From: CAJFUR01 sp904420575
GTDB lineage: Bacteria > Actinomycetota > Coriobacteriia > Coriobacteriales > Eggerthellaceae
Direction of reading: 5' to 3'
NCBI GenBank assembly: GCA_965119745.1
Contig: OZ221973.1
Location: 2,914,001-2,978,000, forward strand
DNA: 64,000 nt
Part shown: one piece after another, positions 9,110 through 16,239 of the stretch
Numbering within the stretch: the first letter of the stretch is position 1
How the letters are laid out: every line of letters begins with the position of its first letter
Program-made: the position numbers and the translations under genes
Notes under the pieces: generated by a model
Told to the model about the DNA's origin: nothing
Databases searched by the model: none
Seen by the model: the letters and a program-made list of their open reading frames with translations, nothing else

Positions 9110-9586
9110 CTAGCTGTAGAACAGCCCCAGGTCGATGTCGGCATCGACCTGCTCGTAACGCTTCGCGTCCCAGATCTCGAAACGGCCCGTGTTGCCCACC
9201 ACGACGACGTCCTTGTCGATGCCTGCGGCTTCGCGCAGTTCCGCCGTCAGCATGATGCGGCCCGAGGCGTCCACCTCCACGTCGCGGGCGCGCCCCTTGA
9301 GCTTGCGGTGCAGCGCCACGTGCATGCGGTCGGACTCCTTGTATTCGCCGAACTTGTCGACGAACAGCTTTTCCACCCAGGCGTTGTAGTCCGGCGTCTC
9401 GAACACGTACAGGCACTGGTCCTCGAGTTCGCGGGCTACCACGAGATCCTTCGAAAGGACTTTGCGGAACTTGGAAGGCAGGGAAACGCGTCCTTTGCCG
9501 TCGACCTTGAAGCGGTACTCGCCGTTGAGGTCCACCGGACCCTTCGGCTCGTCCTCGCGCTTCTCGTTTTCAACGGCGTCGGCCAT
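9110..9586 (-). CDS. mraZ: MraZ, transcriptional regulator of the division cluster
   Basis: DNA-binding AbrB-like regulator that controls its own cluster. 158 residues with the two SpoVT/AbrB repeats: EYRFKVDGKGRVSLPSKFR near the N-terminus and VDASGRIMLTAELREAAG in the second half. I chose the ATG at 9586 over an in-frame start at 9607 because AGGAAAG lies at the right distance from it. It is the first gene of the minus-strand operon, and its promoter and repeat boxes lie at 9624-9683. MraZ is known to bind such repeats, so autoregulation is very likely. Confidence 0.97.
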   Translation of the reverse strand: MADAVENEKREDEPKGPVDLNGEYRFKVDGKGRVSLPSKFRKVLSKDLVVARELEDQCLYVFETPDYNAWVEKLFVDKFGEYKESDRMHVALHRKLKGRARDVEVDASGRIMLTAELREAAGIDKDVVVVGNTGRFEIWDAKRYEQVDADIDLGLFYS

Positions 9587-9623
9587 GCTTTCCTTTCCAA
9601 GGGACACTCCGCCCTTTCAACGT

Positions 9624-9683
9624 GTTGCAGTTTATCCCACTTTGCTGCACTTTTCAACACTTTATGGGAACTCGCCGCACTTT
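9624..9683 (-). promoter_or_regulatory. MraZ-box ladder: AAAGTG repeats at 10-bp intervals
   Basis: On the minus strand, six consecutive 10-bp units fill 9683 to 9624. Units 1, 3, 4 and 5 begin AAAGTG, unit 6 begins AAACTG, and unit 2 is degenerate. AAAGTG-type repeats with 10-bp spacing upstream of mraZ are the known MraZ operator in several bacteria. The boxes overlap the promoter at 9629-9657. Confidence 0.88.
9629..9657 (-). promoter_or_regulatory. Predicted promoter of the mraZ cluster
   Basis: Minus-strand -35 TTGAAA (9657-9652), a 17-nt spacer, -10 TAAACT (9634-9629). The core promoter is built from the MraZ repeats, so bound MraZ would compete with RNA polymerase. Seen in sequence; activity not tested. 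Confidence 0.7.
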
Positions 9684-9990
9684 TGCCGTGATGAAGCCGG
9701 GAGTTTGCCGTCCCGTCAACCGGTGCATCAAAGGTTGATACCCACATGTAGACGCAGGGGAAACGGGGGGCACAAGATGTGGAACCCACGCACGGTGAAG
9801 CGAAGTGGGAGGCCCAGATGGGGGAAATATGGAGCAGTGCCCTGCCGGGGTAGGCCGTGCTGCAAGTTTTGTTTGAGGGTGCCGGTTGCGGGACGCGAAG
9901 CGCCGTCCGCGGCGCGGCGGGCCTGCAGGCCGGCAGGCAAGGTGGGGCAAGATGGGACGGGCGCCGTGCGCGTGGGGCGCGACGCCCTCC
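9684..9990. other. Intergenic stretch upstream of the MraZ boxes
   Basis: No credible gene. It contains GC-rich partial inverted repeats, with AAGATG words near 9774 and 9944 that resemble the arms of elements A-C but lack their CAGCGTCGGC box and terminal hairpin. Together with the 9991-10090 repeat it fills the gap between xerD and mraZ. Confidence 0.5.
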
Positions 9991-10090
9991 CTGTCATCCT
10001 GAACGCAGGCGCGCGGCGCGGAGTCGAAGGACCTTGGGACGCAGGGGATCCTTCGACTCCGCGCCTGCGGCGTTCCGCTCAGGGTGGCAG
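9991..10090. repeat. Inverted repeat of the GTCATCCTGA/GGATCCTTCGA type
   Basis: Left arm starts CTGTCATCCTGAACG (9991-10005). Right arm ends CGCTCAGGGTGGCAG at 10090. The inner arms carry GCGCGGAGTCGAAGGA and its complement. A half copy occurs at 29401-29448. Repeats of this kind are common, dispersed and non-coding in many bacterial genomes. It lies between xerD and the mraZ promoter region. Confidence 0.8.
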
Positions 10091-10109
10091 AAAAGTGCGG
10101 GCGCCCGCT

Positions 10110-11009
10110 TCAGGAAAGCTTCGCGCGGGGGTGGGCGTTGACGTATTCCTCGCGGATGTGCGAGCGGTTCACGTGCGTGTATATCTGCGTGGTGGATATG
10201 TCGGCATGCCCCAGGATCTCCTGGATGACGCGCAGGTCGGCCCCTCCCTCCAGCATGTGGGTGGCGAAGGAGTGGCGCAGCGTGTGCGGATGCAGGTTCT
10301 GGATGCCGATGGCGTGCCCGGCCCGTGCCACGACGGCATGCAGGCTCTGGCGCGAAAGACGCCCCCCGCGCGCGTTCAGGAACACGGCGGCCGTGGGCTT
10401 CGCAGAAGGTTTCCGCAGGCCGTCGCGCCCGTGGTCCAGATAGTCCACCAGCGCCGAGGCGGCCGTGCCGGAGATGGGCGCGATGCGCTCCTTGTTCCCC
10501 TTGCCCACCACGCGCAGGTACCCCTCGTCCAGCAGGACGTCGCCCAGATCCAGCCCCACCGCCTCGCTCGCACGCAGGCCGCAGCCGTACAGCACTTCCA
10601 GGATGGCCTGGTCGCGCAACGCACGGGGCGTGCGGTCGTGAGGCGCTGACAGCAGGGCGTCCATCTGGGCGACGGAAAGCACGTCGGGCAGGGCCTCGGG
10701 CACCTTCGGCAGCGCGAGCGCGTCGGTGGGGTTCTTGCCCACGTAGCCCTCCCGCACGAGGAAGCGGTGGAACCCCTTGACCACCGACACGCGGCGCTTC
10801 ACGGAAGACGGCGCGTAGCCGCGGTCGACCAGAGAGGACTCGTAGGCCACCACGTCCTCGCGCCGCACGTCGCCGGCCTCCGTCAGCCCACGCTCGCCGA
10901 GGAAGACCGCGTAGTCGGCCAGGTCGAGCTCGTACGCCGAAACCGTGCGCGGCGAGCTGCCGCGCTCCACGCGCAGGTGTGACAGGTATTCGGCGATCAG
11001 ATTCTCCAT
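10110..11009 (-). CDS. xerD: Tyrosine recombinase XerD
   Basis: Site-specific recombinase that resolves chromosome dimers at dif with XerC. 299 residues: an N-terminal SAM-like core-binding domain (LIAEYLSHLRVERGSSPRTV) and a catalytic domain with all active residues visible. These are Arg in GCGLRASEAVGL, Lys in VVGKGNKER, HxxR in HPHTLRHSFATHML, His in LGHADIS and the nucleophile Tyr in TTQIYTHVN. The ATG at 11009 starts 4 nt after the TetR stop, so both probably share a transcript. There is no integrase-style arm-binding domain or nearby att site, which favours a housekeeping Xer protein over a phage integrase. Confidence 0.93.
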   Translation of the reverse strand: MENLIAEYLSHLRVERGSSPRTVSAYELDLADYAVFLGERGLTEAGDVRREDVVAYESSLVDRGYAPSSVKRRVSVVKGFHRFLVREGYVGKNPTDALALPKVPEALPDVLSVAQMDALLSAPHDRTPRALRDQAILEVLYGCGLRASEAVGLDLGDVLLDEGYLRVVGKGNKERIAPISGTAASALVDYLDHGRDGLRKPSAKPTAAVFLNARGGRLSRQSLHAVVARAGHAIGIQNLHPHTLRHSFATHMLEGGADLRVIQEILGHADISTTQIYTHVNRSHIREEYVNAHPRAKLS

Positions 11010-11013
11010 GCGC

Positions 11014-11673
11014 TCACGTTCCCCAGGTCCACGTGGAGCGGTCCAGCGGGGTGCGCCATTCGCACGGATCGGGCGCGGCCAGCTCCCGCACGCCGCCGAT
11101 GATGAGCTCGATGCCGGCCGAAAACGACTCGTCGGTGTAGGCCGTCTCGGCGACGGCGAGCCAGTCCTTGTCGGGGTCGTTCTCGTCGATGGGCGCGAAG
11201 ACCGCGTTTCTCTGCGCGATCTCCTGGCTGATGAAGCCCGTCAGGAACGCCTCCACCATCGACCACATGGGCCGGTACACCGCAAGGGGCATGCCTTGGT
11301 CCTTGTGCAGGTGGAAGATGCGCCGCGTGTGGAACTGCACTTCGGGCATCCATCCCCGCAGCAGGATGTACGCGTTCGCGTGCGCAAGGTCTACTTCGCG
11401 GATGGACCGCGTGGTGCGCCGCAGGCTGTCGTCCCAGCGCTCGCCGGGGATGGGGGCGTTGTCGTATTCCTGCCGCATCCTGGTCTGCACGCTGGCCACG
11501 ATCTCGTCCTTGGACTTGAAGTACGTGTAGATGCCCATGGGACTGACCCCCAGCCGGCCCGCAAGGCCTCGGATGGTGAACGCGCCGACGCCCTCCTCGT
11601 CCATCATGAGCAAGGCCTCTTCGGTGATCTTTTCTTGCGACAGCGACGGCACGACGCCGGGTCTGCGCCCCAC
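11014..11673 (-). CDS. TetR/AcrR-family repressor
   Basis: About 219 residues. N-terminal TetR helix-turn-helix: ITEEALLMMDEEGVGAFTIR, then LAGRLGVSPMGIYTYFKSKDEI (roughly residues 15-60). The C-terminal half is a variable helical ligand domain. I prefer the GTG at 11673, which has AGGGGGAG just upstream, over an in-frame GTG at 11706. Two genes upstream on the same strand lies a reductase operon whose promoter is covered by a 36-bp palindrome (14304-14339), a typical TetR operator shape. I infer that this protein represses that operon. Its ligand is unknown. It may be co-transcribed with xerD. Confidence 0.88.
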   Translation of the reverse strand: MGRRPGVVPSLSQEKITEEALLMMDEEGVGAFTIRGLAGRLGVSPMGIYTYFKSKDEIVASVQTRMRQEYDNAPIPGERWDDSLRRTTRSIREVDLAHANAYILLRGWMPEVQFHTRRIFHLHKDQGMPLAVYRPMWSMVEAFLTGFISQEIAQRNAVFAPIDENDPDKDWLAVAETAYTDESFSAGIELIIGGVRELAAPDPCEWRTPLDRSTWTWGT

Positions 11674-11795
11674 AACTCCCCCTTTCCGTCGGCTTGCTAG
11701 TGACACGACTGCAAAGGCATTGTAAGACCGCCCACCCCGCCCGGAAAACGCCGGGCAGGCACCACTTCGAAATAACCACGAATCGCATGATGCGC

Positions 11796-11895
11796 GGAGG
11801 GCGCCGCCATGGCGCCCTCCGTCTTTCCGGGACGACGGTCCTGCCCCGGCAAAGGCCTCGCGGGGCCCGCGCCGTGCGAAGCGCGCGGGCCCCGC
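11796..11895. terminator. Two GC-rich hairpins downstream of the cytochrome gene
   Basis: Stem 1: GGAGGGCGCC (11796-11805) pairs with 11811-11820 around a 5-nt loop. On the plus strand a T-rich GTCTTTCC follows. Stem 2: a 13-bp perfect stem, 11860-11872 with 11883-11895. These lie between the cytochrome stop (11911) and the TetR start and probably end the reductase-operon transcript. No U-tract is seen in the minus direction. Confidence 0.55.
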
Positions 11896-11910
11896 GCCGG
11901 GCCGCTGCGG

Positions 11911-12435
11911 CTATTCCAGCGTGCCCTTCATGGTCTGGCCGCCGTTGTCGTGGCATTCGCTGCAGACGTCCACCTGGTTGCTGTGGCCCTTGTGACATTC
12001 GTTGCAGTTCTCGATGGTGCCGTGGATGGAGTCATGCGGGTTGTAGTCGCCCAAATCGCTGGTCAGCTTCGCCAGTGCCTCCCACGAGCCTCCGTGGCAG
12101 GAAAGGCAGGTCTCGCTGTCCATGTAGTAGGAGGACGAAAGGGCAGGCTCGCCCTCTTCGGCGCCCGCAAGCGTGGCCACCTCGGCAGCAAGGTCGCCCG
12201 TGTGGCAAGCCTCGCATTCGTCTCCCAGCGCGGCATGGAAGCTGGCCAGGCCCGCGCCGCCGTTGTCCGTGTTCGCCTGATGCTCGGGATAGGCGGCGGC
12301 AAGGTCAGCCTTGCCCTCGTTCGCGTTCGGGGCCGTGCCGCTCTCGGAAGGCGAGCAGCCCGCCACCACGCCGGCCACCAGGACCATGCACGCCATGCCC
12401 GCGATCAGCTTTTTCGCGCGTGAAATCTTCTTCAT
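11911..12435 (-). CDS. Exported tetraheme c-type cytochrome, lipoprotein
   Basis: 174 residues. A Sec lipoprotein signal has its lipobox Cys at C27 (VVAGC). Four heme-binding CxxCH motifs follow: C74EACH, C110LSCH, C144NECH and C158SECH. The size and heme count match the small tetraheme domain of flavocytochrome c fumarate reductases and the cytochrome partners of Eggerthella reductases. It should carry electrons, probably from a membrane quinol oxidoreductase, to the FAD reductase encoded 3 nt upstream (12439-14202). It sits on the outer face of the membrane. The natural electron acceptor of the pair is not evident from sequence. Confidence 0.93.
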   Translation of the reverse strand: MKKISRAKKLIAGMACMVLVAGVVAGCSPSESGTAPNANEGKADLAAAYPEHQANTDNGGAGLASFHAALGDECEACHTGDLAAEVATLAGAEEGEPALSSSYYMDSETCLSCHGGSWEALAKLTSDLGDYNPHDSIHGTIENCNECHKGHSNQVDVCSECHDNGGQTMKGTLE

Positions 12436-12438
12436 CTC

Positions 12439-14202
12439 CTACGCCCCCTTCGCAGCGTTCTGGCCCGACACGTACCCGAAGGTGACGCAGCGGCCGATCG
12501 AGGGCCCGAAGATGTGGCGGGGGTAGTTGCCCGAGAAGAACCCGCCCGAGGCGCCGCCTGCGGCGAACAGGCCCGGGATGACCTCGTTGTCATAGTCGAG
12601 CACGTGACAGTAGTAGTCCACCACCAGGCCGGACACCGTGGCCAGGATGGAGGACTGGTACAGCAGCGCGTAGTACTTGTCGCCTTCCAGCTTCGTGACG
12701 GCAGGCGTCATGGGACGGTTGAAGTCCTCGTCCTTGCCGGCGTCCACGAAGCCGTTCCAGCGCTCGATGCTCTCGCGCAGCGTGGCGCCGTCGCAGCCCA
12801 TCTGCTCGGCGAGGCCCTCGATGCTGTCGGACTCGTACGCCCAGCCCTTCGCCTTGAGCTCTTCCAACTTGTCGAACAGCTTCTCCGTCGCCGCCTCGTC
12901 AAGGCCGGCCGTCTGCGTGGAACTGGCGACGCGGAAGCACCGCTCGCCGAAGTTGCGCTGGGCCGATATGGCGTTCGAACGCGCCTGGAACGGCATGCTC
13001 TCGCTGGCGAAGCGCACGCCCTTCTCGTTGATGAAGATGCCGTTGAAGAACGGGCGCACGCCCGAACTGCCGGCGTAGAAGGCGTCCTCGTTGCCCATGT
13101 CGAAGTTCATGACGCAGGCGGGCAGCGGGTCCATCTGGCCTCCCACGGCAAGCCCCATCAGCTGGCCGTCGCCGGTGGTGCCGTAGTTGGGGCACCACGA
13201 GCCGTAGTTCGTCACGTCTTCGGGACGGCACCAGGCCTTGAGCATCTGCGGGTTCGCGTCGAAGCCGCCGGTGGCCAGCACGACGCCCTTGGAGGCGTTC
13301 ACGCGGTAGTAGCCGTCGGCGTCCTTGCAGATGGCTCCCGTCACGCGGCCGGACCCGTCGCGTTCCAGCTTCACGACGGCGTTGCGGTAGCGCAGCGTCG
13401 CGTTCGGGCGCTTCGAGAACGTGTTGGCCAGGTCCTTCACGATGAAGATGCCCGCGCCGCCCGCGTTGCTGGTGGTCTGCTCGGACCACTGTTCGGAACG
13501 GAACGCGATCTCGGTCTGGACGCTGGGGAAGAAATGCGAGTTGGGATTGCCCTGCTTGAAGTACGTCTGTATCTGGCCGTCGCCTTCGTCGAACTTGTCC
13601 TGCAGCCAGTCCGCCGCCTCGCCGGAACGGTCGCCCCACAGCTTGATGGGGTCCACCGGCACGCGGTAGTACGCGGCGTTGCGCATGGCGTCCATGGCCT
13701 CGGCCTTGTCGACGTCGTTGCCGGCTTCCGCCATCTTCTTGCCGCCGACGACGCCCATGCCCTCGAACATGCCGCGGCCTTCGCTCATCTTCTCCAGGCA
13801 CAGCACCTGGGTGGCGCCGTCGTCCGACGCGGAGACGGCCGCGCAGATGCCCGTGATGCCCGCGCCCGCCACCAGCACGTCGGTCTCTTCGGTGCGCGCG
13901 ATCTCCGATTCCGGGATGTCGCGCATCTCGAACGCGACGTTGCCCTGGCGGTCGATGTCCGTTTCCACGTCGCGCACGGGAATGGTGCGCATGGGGACCG
14001 GGAACACCTCCTGGTACATGCCTGCGGTGTCGCCGAAGTCGGTGACGCCCGCCTTGGTGGCCGGCAAGCCGTCGCTCGCTTCGGCGATCCTGGGATTCAG
14101 GGCGCCGAGCGCACCGGCCGATGCGGCTGCGGCGAGCACGCCCGCGCCGGCGGCCTTCAAGAAGCTGCGGCGGGTCGTGGCGTGGCTGACCTCCCCTTCC
14201 AT
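12439..14202 (-). CDS. Tat-exported FAD-dependent reductase (fumarate/urocanate-reductase-like flavoprotein)
   Basis: 587 residues. Tat signal TTRRSFLKAAGAG at the N-terminus followed by an Ala-rich hydrophobic stretch. FAD-binding motif VLVAGAGITGICAAVSAS near residue 110. C-terminal flavin motif GPSIGRCVTFGYVSGQ, as in flavocytochrome c-type reductases. The ATG at 14202 has AGGAGGAGG five bases upstream; a longer frame to 14301 lacks such a site. No heme motif is present: the tetraheme partner is the next gene, so this is a split flavocytochrome. Members of this family reduce C=C double bonds in small organic acids or dietary compounds. The substrate here cannot be read off. A strong repressible promoter lies at 14319-14347. 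Confidence 0.92.
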   Translation of the reverse strand: MEGEVSHATTRRSFLKAAGAGVLAAAASAGALGALNPRIAEASDGLPATKAGVTDFGDTAGMYQEVFPVPMRTIPVRDVETDIDRQGNVAFEMRDIPESEIARTEETDVLVAGAGITGICAAVSASDDGATQVLCLEKMSEGRGMFEGMGVVGGKKMAEAGNDVDKAEAMDAMRNAAYYRVPVDPIKLWGDRSGEAADWLQDKFDEGDGQIQTYFKQGNPNSHFFPSVQTEIAFRSEQWSEQTTSNAGGAGIFIVKDLANTFSKRPNATLRYRNAVVKLERDGSGRVTGAICKDADGYYRVNASKGVVLATGGFDANPQMLKAWCRPEDVTNYGSWCPNYGTTGDGQLMGLAVGGQMDPLPACVMNFDMGNEDAFYAGSSGVRPFFNGIFINEKGVRFASESMPFQARSNAISAQRNFGERCFRVASSTQTAGLDEAATEKLFDKLEELKAKGWAYESDSIEGLAEQMGCDGATLRESIERWNGFVDAGKDEDFNRPMTPAVTKLEGDKYYALLYQSSILATVSGLVVDYYCHVLDYDNEVIPGLFAAGGASGGFFSGNYPRHIFGPSIGRCVTFGYVSGQNAAKGA

Positions 14203-14303
14203 TTCCTCCTCCTTCTCTTCTGCTTCCTTGCTTTTCTCAAGTCCGCTCCGAGGCCTCCGTTCGGGCCGGGACGGGCGGCTCGCGCACGCCCGATCATGCA
14301 TTG

Positions 14304-14339
14304 GCGTACGCTGTACGTAAAATAGCGTACAGCGTACGC
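14304..14339. promoter_or_regulatory. 36-bp perfect palindromic operator
   Basis: Arms GCGTACGCTGTACG (14304-14317) and its exact complement (14326-14339), separated by 8 nt. It covers the spacer and -10 of the reductase promoter, the expected place for a repressor. The TetR protein at 11014-11673 is the obvious candidate. No second copy was found in the window. Confidence 0.88.
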
Positions 14340-14347
14340 TCTGTCAA
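14319..14347 (-). promoter_or_regulatory. Promoter of the split flavocytochrome operon
   Basis: Minus-strand -35 TTGACA (14347-14342), a 17-nt spacer, -10 TATTTT (14324-14319). Near-consensus sigma-70 type, overlapped by the palindrome at 14304-14339, which suggests a strong promoter normally kept off. Confidence 0.82.
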
Positions 14348-14394
14348 CGCGTTCGTTGACCGAAAAGCATCTTTTTACGAAGAAACAGGGGGCG

Positions 14395-16014
14395 TCAGGC
14401 GCGTGCGCCCTGCCCGTCCCGCCGGGCGGCCGCGGCGGCCACGAAGGCGCAGAAGAGCGGGTGCGGGCGGGTCGGGCGGCTCTTGAACTCCGGGTGCCCC
14501 TGGCAGGCCACGAACCACGGGTGCCCCGGCACCTCCACCATCTCCACCAAACGCCCGTCGGGAGACTCGCCCGAAACCACGAGCCCCGCCGCCTCGAGCC
14601 GCGCGCGAAAGGCGCCGTTCACCTCGAAGCGGTGGCGGTGCCGCTCGCTCGCCAGTTCCTCGCCGTAGGCCGCGAACGCGCGCGTGCCGGGGCGCACGCG
14701 GCACGGGTAGGCACCCAGGCGCATGGTGCCGCCCTTGTCCTTTACGCCCTCCTGCTCGGGCATGAGGTCGATCACGGGATGCGCCGCCGCAGGGTCGAAC
14801 TCGGCGGACGTGGCGCCGGCAAGCCCCGCCACGTGGCGGGCGAACTCGCACACGGCCGCCTGCAGCCCCAAGCAGATGCCCAGAAACGGGACGCCCTGCT
14901 CGCGGGCGTGGCGGATGGCGGCGATCTTGCCCTCGAAGGCGCGCTGCCCGAAGCCGCCGGGAACCAGGATGCCGTCCATGCCGGCCAGCGCCTCGGCCGC
15001 GTTGGCATCGGAAAGCCCCTCCCCGTCCACCAAATGCACCTTCACCTGACGGCCGCAGGCCACGCCCGCATGGTGCAGCGCCTCGATGACCGAGAGGTAG
15101 GCGTCGGGCAGGCTCACGTACTTCCCCACCACGGCGACGTCCACCGCGCCCTCGCAGCGCCCCTGCGCGTCGAGGAAGGCGCGCAGGGGCGCCAGGTCGG
15201 CCGCGCGCGGCGCGAGCGACAGGCGTTCGAGCACCAGCGCGTCGAAGCCCTGCTCGTGCAAACAGAGCGGCACTTCGTAGAGGGAGGGGCGATCGGGGCA
15301 GGCCAGCACCTCTTCCGGCGCCACGTCGCAGAACAGCGCGATCTTCTCGCGGGTCGCGTCGGTTATCTCGTGGCCCGAACGGCACACGACGAAGTCGGGC
15401 TGCACGCCCATCGAGCGCAGCTCCTTCACGCTGTGCTGCGTGGGCTTGGTCTTCGCCTCGTGGGCCGCGGCGATGTAGGGCACCAGCGTCACGTGCACGA
15501 ACAGCACGTCGCCACGGGGCTTCTCCTTGCGGAACTGGCGTGCGGCCTCGATGAACGGCTGCGACTCGATGTCGCCGACGGTGCCGCCGATCTCGGATAT
15601 GACGACGTCGGCGCCCGACTCTTCGGCTATGGCGCGCAGGCGCTCCTTGATGGCGTCGGTCACGTGCGGGATCACCTGCATGGTGCCGCCCAGAAAGTCG
15701 CCGCGCCGCTCGCGCGCGATGAGATCCTGGTAGATGGACCCCTGCGTGAAGTTGGACGCGCGCGTGAGGTTCTCGTCGATGAAGCGCTCGTAGTGGCCCA
15801 GGTCCAGATCGCCCTCGAGGCCGTCCTCGGTCACGAACACCTCGCCGTGCTGGAAGGGGCTCATGGTGCCGGGGTCCACGTTGAGGTACGGGTCCATCTT
15901 CTGCATGGTCACCTTGTACCCGCGCGCCTTGAGCAGGTGTCCCAGAGACGCCGCCGTGATGCCCTTGCCGAGCGACGACACCACGCCGCCCGTCACGAAG
16001 ATGTGCTTGGCCAT
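14395..16014 (-). CDS. pyrG: PyrG, CTP synthase
   Basis: Makes CTP from UTP, ATP and glutamine. 539 residues, the usual length. The N-terminal synthase domain starts at MAKHIFVTGGVVSSLGKG. The C-terminal class I glutaminase domain has the nucleophile Cys in GICLGLQAAV and the catalytic His/Glu in QGHPEF. The ATG at 16014 has GGAAGGA upstream; the longer frame to 16185 is rejected because the conserved start is here. It stands alone between two redox loci. Confidence 0.98.
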   Translation of the reverse strand: MAKHIFVTGGVVSSLGKGITAASLGHLLKARGYKVTMQKMDPYLNVDPGTMSPFQHGEVFVTEDGLEGDLDLGHYERFIDENLTRASNFTQGSIYQDLIARERRGDFLGGTMQVIPHVTDAIKERLRAIAEESGADVVISEIGGTVGDIESQPFIEAARQFRKEKPRGDVLFVHVTLVPYIAAAHEAKTKPTQHSVKELRSMGVQPDFVVCRSGHEITDATREKIALFCDVAPEEVLACPDRPSLYEVPLCLHEQGFDALVLERLSLAPRAADLAPLRAFLDAQGRCEGAVDVAVVGKYVSLPDAYLSVIEALHHAGVACGRQVKVHLVDGEGLSDANAAEALAGMDGILVPGGFGQRAFEGKIAAIRHAREQGVPFLGICLGLQAAVCEFARHVAGLAGATSAEFDPAAAHPVIDLMPEQEGVKDKGGTMRLGAYPCRVRPGTRAFAAYGEELASERHRHRFEVNGAFRARLEAAGLVVSGESPDGRLVEMVEVPGHPWFVACQGHPEFKSRPTRPHPLFCAFVAAAAARRDGQGARA

Positions 16015-16112
16015 GACCGTCCTTCCCTCGCGCGTTGCAGGCGGGCCGGAGCGTCCGCGCCTGCGCGGGGTTGGCGCCTCGGCCGCCTGCGCACCGCGCG
16101 ACCTCCCGAAAA

Positions 16113-16159
16113 CGAAAAGGCGTTTGCGGACGGCCGAGGCGCCCTGCAAACGCTTTTCG
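16113..16159 (-). terminator. Intrinsic terminator after the second FAD reductase
   Basis: Arms 16113-16127 and 16146-16159 (CGAAAAGGCGTTTGC with one bulge). On the minus strand the stem is followed by TTTTCGTTTTCG. It lies between the reductase stop (16240) and the pyrG start (16014), so it would insulate pyrG. Confidence 0.72.
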
Positions 16160-16239
16160 ATTCTACGCCGACAACTGCCCGCCATGCGGCCTGCGCCGCT
16201 TGATTTTACCGGGTGGTAACAAGGGGGAGCCGGATGCCG

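Noticed and set aside
9770..9960. Possible fourth copy of the palindromic element
   Set aside because: AAGATG words and GC-rich arms are present, but the CAGCGTCGGC box, the GTCAGCGAGG start and the terminal hairpin are missing.
10110..11009. Phage or island integrase
   Set aside because: XerD-like length and motifs, no arm-binding domain, no att duplication, no tRNA and no phage genes nearby.
11911..14202. Identity with the digoxin-reducing cgr1/cgr2 operon
   Set aside because: The layout is similar (cytochrome plus flavoprotein), but this pattern is shared by many Eggerthellaceae reductases and no residue here identifies the substrate.
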